Shown here piece by piece: positions 8,552-16,642 of a stretch of DNA of 64,000 nt. The notes beneath the pieces are model-generated. The model saw only the letters and a program-made list of their open reading frames with translations. It was not told the origin of the DNA and did not search any database. Within the stretch, counting starts at the first letter, position 1. Every line of letters begins with the position of its first letter. Made by a program: the position numbers and the translations under genes. This DNA is from Flavivirga aquimarina (GTDB taxonomy: Bacteria > Bacteroidota > Bacteroidia > Flavobacteriales > Flavobacteriaceae): the NCBI RefSeq assembly GCF_030540835.1, contig NZ_JAUOEK010000068.1, positions 38,448 to 102,447 on the forward strand, written 5' to 3'.

Positions 8552-9352
8552 TTATTGAGTAGATTTTAAAAAGAACCGCCCTTGTTCATCATCATAAGAG
8601 TATGTAATTGTATTGTACATATATTTCTTTAAAATCTCAAGTTCTTTAATTTCCTCTTTTTTTGGTTTCTTATTAACATTTAATTTTTGAACAAACACTA
8701 AATCCTCATTATCTTTTGGTTTGAGGAGATTTCTAACATAATATTTCTCCATAAGTAAAAGGGTACTTAATAAAATACTATTACCGTCTTGCTTCATTTT
8801 CTTAATATCACATAAATGTTCTGTTAAAAACTTTGGAAGCACATTATTTATAGACTTAGGAGTTACTTCTTTGTTTTTTACCGAATAGAACTTAGCTTTA
8901 TCTCGGTCAAAGTCAATCATTCTCACACCTAAAAATAAATGAATATTCTTATCTATTAATATTAACTTGCTTTTATCTTTATTATTCCAAAATGCAGTGG
9001 CTTGAGTTGCTACCTTTTCTTCAATAGAAAGTACATTTAGAGTAATGGATTTAGTAATATATTCTTTAGAATCTACTAACACAAAGGCTTTCCCTATAGT
9101 TAACCTTCCAGGTTTTAAAGCTTTAATTTTATGATAATATATTTTTGAATCAATTCTTTTTCCTTCTTTCCAACCACCACGCACTATTTTTCCTGGTTTT
9201 GAAACAAATTTAAAGTCTTTAAAATCAGGAGCTTTAAAGTTACTTATTTTTTCATCTGTTATAGAATCAAGTATAAAATTAACAGTAAAAATATCATCAA
9301 TAGCGATATTATCTTGACTTATAACAGCTTTAAAACTTACTTGCCCAAGCAT
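8552..9352 (-). CDS. BatD-like protein, signal peptide lost by an apparent frameshift
   Basis: The 266-residue frame starts MLGQVSFKAV and resembles the N-terminal part of BatD (aerotolerance family) proteins: an Ig-like segment PDFKDFKFVSKPGK, then KALKPGRLTIGKAFV. BatD proteins are normally exported and about twice this long. Directly upstream, the ATG at 9396-9394 opens a signal-peptide-like sequence MNFKILYILLLLQIQ, but in a frame shifted by one base that stops soon after. One extra base near 9350-9390 would join it to LGQVSFKA. It is last in a run of minus-strand genes, 54 bases beyond the candidate immunity gene when counted from the upstream ATG. The gene may be broken, or this may be a sequence error. 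Confidence 0.6.
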   Translation of the reverse strand: MLGQVSFKAVISQDNIAIDDIFTVNFILDSITDEKISNFKAPDFKDFKFVSKPGKIVRGGWKEGKRIDSKIYYHKIKALKPGRLTIGKAFVLVDSKEYITKSITLNVLSIEEKVATQATAFWNNKDKSKLILIDKNIHLFLGVRMIDFDRDKAKFYSVKNKEVTPKSINNVLPKFLTEHLCDIKKMKQDGNSILLSTLLLMEKYYVRNLLKPKDNEDLVFVQKLNVNKKPKKEEIKELEILKKYMYNTITYSYDDEQGRFFLKSTQ

Positions 9353-9450
9353 TGTATTTGTAATAAAAGTAATATATATAGTATCTTAAAATTCATTTTT
9401 AACTCATATGTTATAAATAGACTCTCTCTTAATAGTAATTTGTAAAAAAG

Positions 9451-9924
9451 CTATTTCACATCATTTTCAGGGGTATCTAAATGATGAAGATTATATTTTT
9501 TAAATAAACCAAAAGTTGTATAATTTCCTTTTATAGCCTCTAAATAAACTTCATGATTAATTTCAAATTTTCTACTTCCACCACCTTGTATAGATAATTG
9601 ATACTCTATAAAAAACTTATCATTTTCTATTGTTAGAATAAAGTCCTTACCATAATAGGTATTAGAACTATTTTTAGAAATAGATATAGGCTTGACTTTA
9701 ATAGAACCTTGTTCAATAATTATTGTATGTAGTTTATACTTTTTAAAAAGTTCTTTAGTACTTCTTTCTCCAAAAACAATATCTTTGAAGACTGTCTCGT
9801 CAATTTCAACTTTTATTTTTTTTTTAAAAACTGTATTAGCTATGGGAGTTACATATAGAATTGGAGGATTGTCTCCTTCTTGTTTAACTATCCAACCGTT
9901 ATCTAATTCATATTGTTTATTCAT
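9451..9924 (-). CDS. Small cytoplasmic two-repeat protein, candidate immunity protein
   Basis: I do not recognise a named family. The 157-residue protein has no signal peptide or membrane segment. It contains an internal duplication: residues 38-66 and 119-147 are each 29 residues long and share the pattern K-x-E-I-x3-V-x3-I-x2-G-x3-T-x2-LFKKY-x-LH. The gene begins 10 bases after the stop of the toxin-like gene at 9935, in the same orientation. That is the position expected of a cognate immunity gene in polymorphic toxin loci. The immunity role is inferred from position alone. Confidence 0.7.
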   Translation of the reverse strand: MNKQYELDNGWIVKQEGDNPPILYVTPIANTVFKKKIKVEIDETVFKDIVFGERSTKELFKKYKLHTIIIEQGSIKVKPISISKNSSNTYYGKDFILTIENDKFFIEYQLSIQGGGSRKFEINHEVYLEAIKGNYTTFGLFKKYNLHHLDTPENDVK

Positions 9925-9934
9925 AATTAAAAAA

Positions 9935-12841
9935 TTATAATTTAGTATATGGTAAATTAGGGTCTGAAAGATCTATAATACCTTCAGGCACTCCTCCAGA
10001 AGTAATTCCTCCTGGTTGCCAAAACTCATCTATAACTCCAGATTCATTTCCTGAAGGGATTTTAACTTCTCCAAAATCATTCTTTTCAATCCAAGCTATA
10101 ACCGCATCATCACCTGTTAGATCACCCGGGTTTAAGCCTAGCTTGGTCTCTATTTGTGCCAAATCACCGCCCGTTTCTGCAATTAAGTTGTCGTATTCAC
10201 TTTTAGGCATTGTAAAAGCATCATTAGGTCCAAGTGTTCCGTATGTATCAATATTAGACTGTTTGGTAAATCTAACAGCTCCATCATCAAATTTAGCTAA
10301 ATGATTTGAAATATACTGTGGATCCAAATAAGTATTTGGATTTGGTCTAGAGCCTTTAGGAATTCCTAGGATCTCATGAAACTTCTTTACTAAATCGTCC
10401 CCCACAGTAACAACATCATCCCCTCTTTTAAGAATTAACCTACCCGCATTATCCATTGTGGTTTCAAAACCTTTTTTAGCAGCTTTGGCGGCAGCTTTGG
10501 CAGCAGTACCCAGCTTTCGAGTAATTTGTGTGATTTTGTTAAAAATCTTAATACTCTTTAAAGCTCCTTTAATTGCACTACCACCCACTGCAGTTGCTAC
10601 TAAACCAGCTATAGCTAAAGCAACTCCTAATTTATCGCCATTGTTTATACTACGTACTAACTCTATAATATCACTGCCAGGTAAAAAAGCTATTAATGCT
10701 TCTACTAAAAATGGCTCTGCAATAGTTAAATAATCACCGAAATCCATTTCTTGGTCTGCCACTTCTTGATTTTCTGGAAGCGCATCTATTGCAGCTGTTT
10801 CAACAGTATCTTCTGTAACTTGCCTTAAACCTTCAGCATCTGTAATACTGCCTATATTAAAATCATAAGGTGCACTTATATCCAAAGTACTTTGTATGTT
10901 TTTAAGAATTTCAGAGTGTGATTCTAATTCTAATACATCATTAGCTGAAGCATTACCATATACCGTTGATACTATTTGATTTGTTTCTCCTCCTAATTGT
11001 TCTATTACAGCTACAAACTCTTTTTCGTAATTAATAATTACTTCTCTGCTTGCCATTAACGGTGGTGGCGTGTTTTGTAGAGCTATAGCTTGTAATATAA
11101 GATCACTACAATTTTCTAGTGCATCTTCACTGCATGGCGCCTTTTCACAGCCAGCTGTTATGTCATAGTCTCTATCATGGGGCAAAGAAAAACGATGATA
11201 GTCTGTTTCATCATTGGCTTCTACTATATATTCTACTTCAAATTCAATACATCCCCCTTCAGGAATATCTGTATATGCTATAACTTCTACTTCTTCATAT
11301 GTTCTAGTACCATCACCGTTATTGATTGGGTCTAAAAAATTATATATAGCTTTTACAGATCCACAATCATCGTATATAATACCTGATGGACCTTCTCCTC
11401 CAGTTTCAGGATTAAGATAATATGGTAAGGTAATTTCTACTGATTTTGTAAATCTTCGTCCAGCTTCTAATGGGAATTCATCACAAATTCTCACAACTTC
11501 TATATCGGTGTCGTAACCATAAAGAGGTGGTAAAACTTGTTTTTCTAATTGTTCTTGATAGTCTTTACTAATATTAATTTCTAAATTTTCAATTCCATCA
11601 AAGCCATCTACATCTAACCGTATTCTTATGCTATTAAAAGTACCTGGAGTTACAGTTTTTTGGCCGATTGTGTTAATATCACCATTCCAATTATTATAGA
11701 AATGCCCTAGAACATAAGTACCTATTTTTCCAACCCCTTCTTTCATGATATGGCCTACTTCTCTTACTGAATGAGGAGACCATGCTTCAGGAACTTCAAT
11801 ATTTAAATACATTCCATATGAGGTAGTATTAAATATAAGACCATTAGCTTTAAGAATTACAACACGCTTATTATCTACAATAGTGTTCTTAGTTATAGTA
11901 GCAGAATCAGCTAACGGGGATAAAGGTGTGTCATCATCAGTAGAATTGTTCTGATTTTCTTCTTCATCTCCAGGGGCTTCAACAGTATATTCTGCAACAA
12001 TCACATCTTCTTCATCTTCATCAGGACTAGTATTACTATCAGGTACAGAACTGTTTCCATTTCCTTCTATAGGTATTTGAACTGATGTCATTATAGTGTC
12101 ATCCGACATATAATCAGGAAAGTCTGCTGTAATAGTTAATACTGTATACGCTGCAATTCCATCTACCATTGCCAAACCCGAAAGTTCATAGTTTCCTATA
12201 TCTATACCGGGAATTTGAAGGTCAGGCAATTTACCTACCAAATTTTTTACGACAGGAAGAGAATAAGGGACTTTGACTGTAAATTGTTTAGATTTCCCAT
12301 GTTTTAATTTTAAGTTAATTACCTTAATAACAACCGAACCATCATTTTTTACTTTTAAATTTAAATCTGGATTAGGAGTGCTGCCATCCTCATTGCCTGT
12401 TGTGTTATTCCCAACATTACTATTTGTGCTAGTATTTCCATTGGAATTTTCACTATTTACATAAGGGCTATCATCACTAGGTTGGTCTATTACATAGCTA
12501 AAAGAATTTAAATCTTCATTATTAGTCCCCTCGACATTTATAACATGAAATACTAATCCTGCACCTGAATAACCCGTTGTCATATTTCCAGAGTTTCCAG
12601 TTAGATATTCTGTATAAGCAATTGTATAGCCATTACTTATAGATTCAGATACAAATCCACCTCCACCTCCTGCAGTATAACTTAACTGGGAGTGAAATCC
12701 ATCACTTGAATACCCACTGTCGCCCTCAAAAGGATCATCGTCCCAATCATCATCTGAATCTTCCTGAGCATAAACATTTCCTTGTGCTGCTATAATGCTT
12801 AGAAACAAAAATAGTACAGTTTTTAAATAACTTGTTTTCAT
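9935..12841 (-). CDS. Large secreted protein with polymorphic-toxin-like C-terminus
   Basis: The 968-residue protein has a signal peptide (about 1-25, ending VYAQ), an acidic start and a long beta-rich, Asp/Asn-rich extracellular part. Residues about 703-762 are hydrophobic and Gly/Ala-rich (LPGSDIIELVRSINNGDKLG, VATAVGGSAIKGALK), like the pre-toxin linkers of polymorphic toxins. The last 142 residues (from about 827) form a separate domain with LDPQYISNHLAKFDDGAVRF, KIPSGNESG, FWQPGGITSGGVPEGIID. From memory this block resembles C-terminal domains of Rhs-type toxins, but I cannot name the activity. No T9SS C-terminal domain is present. It lies 4 bases after the Sel1/T9SS gene and is followed by the candidate immunity gene. 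Confidence 0.75.
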   Translation of the reverse strand: MKTSYLKTVLFLFLSIIAAQGNVYAQEDSDDDWDDDPFEGDSGYSSDGFHSQLSYTAGGGGGFVSESISNGYTIAYTEYLTGNSGNMTTGYSGAGLVFHVINVEGTNNEDLNSFSYVIDQPSDDSPYVNSENSNGNTSTNSNVGNNTTGNEDGSTPNPDLNLKVKNDGSVVIKVINLKLKHGKSKQFTVKVPYSLPVVKNLVGKLPDLQIPGIDIGNYELSGLAMVDGIAAYTVLTITADFPDYMSDDTIMTSVQIPIEGNGNSSVPDSNTSPDEDEEDVIVAEYTVEAPGDEEENQNNSTDDDTPLSPLADSATITKNTIVDNKRVVILKANGLIFNTTSYGMYLNIEVPEAWSPHSVREVGHIMKEGVGKIGTYVLGHFYNNWNGDINTIGQKTVTPGTFNSIRIRLDVDGFDGIENLEINISKDYQEQLEKQVLPPLYGYDTDIEVVRICDEFPLEAGRRFTKSVEITLPYYLNPETGGEGPSGIIYDDCGSVKAIYNFLDPINNGDGTRTYEEVEVIAYTDIPEGGCIEFEVEYIVEANDETDYHRFSLPHDRDYDITAGCEKAPCSEDALENCSDLILQAIALQNTPPPLMASREVIINYEKEFVAVIEQLGGETNQIVSTVYGNASANDVLELESHSEILKNIQSTLDISAPYDFNIGSITDAEGLRQVTEDTVETAAIDALPENQEVADQEMDFGDYLTIAEPFLVEALIAFLPGSDIIELVRSINNGDKLGVALAIAGLVATAVGGSAIKGALKSIKIFNKITQITRKLGTAAKAAAKAAKKGFETTMDNAGRLILKRGDDVVTVGDDLVKKFHEILGIPKGSRPNPNTYLDPQYISNHLAKFDDGAVRFTKQSNIDTYGTLGPNDAFTMPKSEYDNLIAETGGDLAQIETKLGLNPGDLTGDDAVIAWIEKNDFGEVKIPSGNESGVIDEFWQPGGITSGGVPEGIIDLSDPNLPYTKL

Positions 12842-12845
12842 CTAT

Positions 12846-14642
12846 CTATTCTTTAATTATCACTTTAGTATGCACTAGACCATTTACTGTAACTTTTACA
12901 ACATAATAGCCATTTTCTAAATTATCTCCATCAAAAAAATATAATTTTTCGCCTGCTGGTTGCAGATGATTATCTACCACTTTTTTATAAAACCCTCCAT
13001 GTAAACTATAAATTTCTACAGTAGTATAACCTTCGATAGCCAAATCATATTGGATTAACAAATCACTTTGAAATGGGTTAGGGAAAAGTTTTATAAAATT
13101 ATTGCTCTGAGTATTTAATAATTCGTTAATGATTTCTTGACTAATTACTTCGCCATTATCTGTAACCACTTCTGTATTAGTTAATACTAATAATAGGGGA
13201 GTTCCTTTTTCATTCCAATTCAGTTCTTTACTTTCAACAAATGCAGTTAAATACTCTATGTGATTTAATTTTTTAAGTTCTAAATCTGCTGATAAGACTT
13301 TTAAGCTTAAACTATCCACTAAATTGTCTTTGTATAGTTTAGGAATTGATATTGTAAAATCATCAAAATATAAACTTTCATCTTGAAGTATGCCCTCACC
13401 AGAATAAGAGTTGTTATTTATGGTAGTTGTATAATTTACAGCATCTGCATTGCTGTTTTTTTCTAGATTTACTGCAATAGGGAATTCACGAACAATATAT
13501 TCACTTGCAAAATCTAGTTCAACTAATTTTCCTTGCCAGTTACTAGTGATATTATCTATTGAAATTTCAACATTAAAGTCTTCATATTCTGTAGTTAAAA
13601 CCTCATTAACCTGTTCTGTTTCTTGGTCAATATCAAATTCTTTAAAGTCTCCTAAAATAGTTTCAGGATCATTTTTATGTAGTTCTAAGTGTTCTAATAA
13701 ACGAGGACTATTATAAATACCCTCATTATTTACTAAAAGTTCGATTGCTTGATCTTTATTAATTGGCATTCCAAATCCAAAATAATTTAATATAGCAAGC
13801 CAATGTTTAGCCATTTGATAGTTGCTTTTTTCAAACCATGTTATAGCCTTATCATAATTTTGTTCTACATTACCCATGCCTCTTAGATAATCGTAGCCAA
13901 TACAATAAGCACTCATATCATCTCCCAGATGGTAACCATTCTCAAACAACTCTAAAGCCTTGTTATAATTTAAATCACAACCATAACCTCTTTCATATAG
14001 TTGTCCTAAATGTGCATGAGCTCTTGGGTGACCTTGGTTTACAGCCATAGTTAGATATTGATAAGCCTTGTTATAATCAATCTCTATTTTATCTCTAAAA
14101 CCTTTTTTAGCATATTTACCAACAATATATTGAGCTTCAACACAACCTTCATCTGCAAATTTGGTAAGCCTTTCAATAGCCTTGATTTCATCTGCAACGA
14201 CTATAGTGTTTCCTTTAAGTAAGGTGTAAACTTTATCCGTTTTTTCATCACAAGTCATGTAAGCAACTATTTCATCATCTTCTAAATCACACCCATTTTC
14301 TTTTTTATATAGTTCTAAAAGTAATTTTCTAGCTTTTTCGCTACCTGCATCTGCAGCTTTTTTAGCAAAATAGCAAGCTTTTTGAGTATCAAAAACCCCA
14401 TACTTATCTTCAGAATTAGAATATATTTCACTCAATTTTAATTGAGCATCTAAACAGCCACTTTCTGCAAAACGTGTTAAAAATTTAATCCCTCTGGGAA
14501 TGTTTTGAATATAATAAGAAGATCCAACAATAAATTTTGTTTGAAATGCTGTATCTTCTACGCAGTCGAAATCACCAGATTGAGTGAAGGCTGAAAAGAT
14601 ACTCGTTGTAAATACAAAGAGCATCATGAGCTTATTTTTCAT
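12846..14642 (-). CDS. Secreted Sel1-repeat protein with T9SS sorting domain
   Basis: The 598-residue protein has a signal peptide (MKNKLMMLFVFTTSIFSAF). Sel1-like (TPR-type) repeats follow over roughly residues 40-310, with units such as AYQYLTMAVNQGHPRAHAHL, GQLYERGYGCDLNYNKALEL and CIGYDYLRGMGNVEQNYDKA. A beta-rich middle leads to a type A T9SS C-terminal domain (LFPNPFQSDLLIQYD to the end). Sel1 repeats mediate protein contacts and are frequent in effector and toxin loci. Its start overlaps the stop of the upstream 562-residue gene by 4 bases and its stop is 4 bases from the toxin-like gene, so the three are almost certainly one operon. Confidence 0.88.
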   Translation of the reverse strand: MKNKLMMLFVFTTSIFSAFTQSGDFDCVEDTAFQTKFIVGSSYYIQNIPRGIKFLTRFAESGCLDAQLKLSEIYSNSEDKYGVFDTQKACYFAKKAADAGSEKARKLLLELYKKENGCDLEDDEIVAYMTCDEKTDKVYTLLKGNTIVVADEIKAIERLTKFADEGCVEAQYIVGKYAKKGFRDKIEIDYNKAYQYLTMAVNQGHPRAHAHLGQLYERGYGCDLNYNKALELFENGYHLGDDMSAYCIGYDYLRGMGNVEQNYDKAITWFEKSNYQMAKHWLAILNYFGFGMPINKDQAIELLVNNEGIYNSPRLLEHLELHKNDPETILGDFKEFDIDQETEQVNEVLTTEYEDFNVEISIDNITSNWQGKLVELDFASEYIVREFPIAVNLEKNSNADAVNYTTTINNNSYSGEGILQDESLYFDDFTISIPKLYKDNLVDSLSLKVLSADLELKKLNHIEYLTAFVESKELNWNEKGTPLLLVLTNTEVVTDNGEVISQEIINELLNTQSNNFIKLFPNPFQSDLLIQYDLAIEGYTTVEIYSLHGGFYKKVVDNHLQPAGEKLYFFDGDNLENGYYVVKVTVNGLVHTKVIIKE

Positions 14643-16327
14643 ATTTTATTCTGTTTTATTTTTTCTTTGTACTCTTTATTAAATTTGTAATTAAGTGCTT
14701 TTACTTTCTGCTTGGCAATTTTCTTATCATAACTATAATAATATTTAGCAACTGTTTCGTTTGTCACTTGATTTTGAATCATTAAATGTAGCTCTTCAAA
14801 CGGGCTTCCTTTTATTTTGGGATAAGTTTCTCTTACTTTATTGAGTCTTGACTTTACACGAGCATCGATCTCTGGTTTTAGTTGTTTCCAAAAAAGTTTT
14901 CGATATTCTTCCTTAGTTAAGTTTTTAGTTAAAAAATACCTGAATGAATCTCTAGTTTGAATCTTTTTATCATCGTTTTCTAAACTGTAAACAGTTGTCT
15001 TATTATATTTTTTTAACACCATTATTTCTTCTTGCTTTAATTCATACTCTAAACAAGCTTGGAGAATTTTGTGGGTTTTTTCAATATCAACACCTTGTTC
15101 TGCTGCATTTGCTAAAAAGTCCTTAACCCTTGGTATTACATTGATTTCAATTGTAGGTTTTTTAATGATACCTTCAATAATTTCTTTATACTTTTTATCA
15201 GCCTTAGTTTTCACTAATTTTACTTTTACGCTTGCCAAAGAACTTTCATGAGCATAATAACGATTCGCTATTACTTCTTCAGTAACATACCTATGTATCC
15301 ATTGTTGCAATAGCTTACTGCCTTTATTATTGAAATCATCTAAATTATATCTAGTACTAAACTCAACAAATCTTTGACGAGACATTTGGTCAATTTTAGG
15401 TTTAAGTTGGTCCCAAAACAACCATTGATATTGATTTTGAGTAAGTACAGAAGTCACATAGTTTTCAAACGCTCGGTACGCATCTGAACTATCTAAGCTA
15501 TCATCATAAAGTGTATATAAATATTCTGGCTTACTTACGCCTTGCGATTTCTTTGAATTTTCTAATTGTTGATTTAAATCTTCAATTCTATTTGTTATTT
15601 CAACGATAAGGCTGTCTTTAATTTTTAAAGATCGGGCCGTTTTAATAAAATCAATCACTTTTGAATCTGATGAATCAAAAATAGTATGTGCCTTTTGTAG
15701 GCCTAAACGTTTTATTTTTTCTTCAACCTTAAGAGCTAAACGTTTTTCTAATTGATACTTCTCATATTGAGCTAGTTTCTTATCGTAGTTATAATATACT
15801 TCAGCTAAACAAATATCTTTATATAATGGTTCTATAATGGTAAGTAATTCTTTTCTAGTTCTTTCTTCAACCTTGTAGGTTTTAACAACTTCATTCATTT
15901 TATGCTTAACTGCCAACTTTGATTTAGCATCAATAATGTCCTTATATAAATTATAAAATTGTTTTTGAGATAAAATATCTGTTAGCTTTTTGCGGTACAT
16001 ATTGAAATTCTCTCTTTTAAGGGTTCCTTTATTTTCTGAAAACAAAAAAAGAGAATCTCTTAGTTTAGCATTGTTTTGTATACGTTTTTGTAGATATAAA
16101 TAAGTTTCTTTAGCAATTAATAAAGAATCTATTTCTGATTTGGAAATGTTTGCTTGTTGTGCTTTTTTTATAAAAGATGTAGTAGCATCAGAATTTTTTT
16201 CTTGTAAAATTTTCTGAATTACATATTGCTTTTCTTTTTCTATTAGCAATAAATCAGATACTTGTCCGTAAAAAGATTGACTTATTATTATAATCAATAT
16301 AGTTGTTAGGTGTTTTTTTCGAAACAA
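14639..16327 (-). CDS. Exported helical protein with three tandem units, unknown function
   Basis: I do not recognise the family. The 562-residue protein has a signal peptide (to about residue 21, SFYGQ) and is Lys/Gln-rich and helical. Three units of about 176 residues recur. Each ends with a shared block: residues 111-190 (FYNLYKDIIDAKSK, EVYYNYDKKLA), 285-370 (YQWLFWDQLKPKIDQ, VIANRYYAHESSLA) and 463-545 (YRKLFWKQLKPEIDA, TVAKYYYSYDKKIA). It is the first gene of the toxin-like operon and overlaps the Sel1 gene by 4 bases. It may be a periplasmic scaffold or partner of the toxin-like protein; this is inference from position. Confidence 0.8.
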   Translation of the reverse strand: MFRKKHLTTILIIIISQSFYGQVSDLLLIEKEKQYVIQKILQEKNSDATTSFIKKAQQANISKSEIDSLLIAKETYLYLQKRIQNNAKLRDSLFLFSENKGTLKRENFNMYRKKLTDILSQKQFYNLYKDIIDAKSKLAVKHKMNEVVKTYKVEERTRKELLTIIEPLYKDICLAEVYYNYDKKLAQYEKYQLEKRLALKVEEKIKRLGLQKAHTIFDSSDSKVIDFIKTARSLKIKDSLIVEITNRIEDLNQQLENSKKSQGVSKPEYLYTLYDDSLDSSDAYRAFENYVTSVLTQNQYQWLFWDQLKPKIDQMSRQRFVEFSTRYNLDDFNNKGSKLLQQWIHRYVTEEVIANRYYAHESSLASVKVKLVKTKADKKYKEIIEGIIKKPTIEINVIPRVKDFLANAAEQGVDIEKTHKILQACLEYELKQEEIMVLKKYNKTTVYSLENDDKKIQTRDSFRYFLTKNLTKEEYRKLFWKQLKPEIDARVKSRLNKVRETYPKIKGSPFEELHLMIQNQVTNETVAKYYYSYDKKIAKQKVKALNYKFNKEYKEKIKQNKI

Positions 16328-16642
16328 ATTGACTTTTTTATGTTGAACATATGTTTTATACTCTAACTTAGAACACTTTTTTAAAATCGTATTATTGTTT
16401 TGAATTTAAAAAATTGCTATAAATCCTTTATTGTTTTCTTTACAAAAAATAGCAACAAAATTGGTTAACCAAATATAAATTATTTTATTTTTTTTTGTTA
16501 CGGGTTTCCCACATTTCATTTACGGTTTAACCGTAAAACACAGCAATGTCAAGTATTCTCAGCGAGTAAAATAAATTAAAAAATATTTATAGAAAGTGAT
16601 TTTAACAATGATGATACTAAAAACTAGAGGGCGTAAGATAAT
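16328..16642. promoter_or_regulatory. Intergenic region with an inverted repeat
   Basis: 315 bases without a gene, upstream of the toxin-like operon. At 16519-16537 TTTACGGTT and AACCGTAAA form a perfect 9-bp dyad around one T. Its position upstream of the operon start would suit an operator, but nothing else supports this. Confidence 0.4.

Noticed and set aside
10458..10733. Hydrophobic 91-codon plus-strand frame
   Set aside because: Antisense to the Gly/Ala-rich pre-toxin segment, which produces artificial open frames on the other strand.
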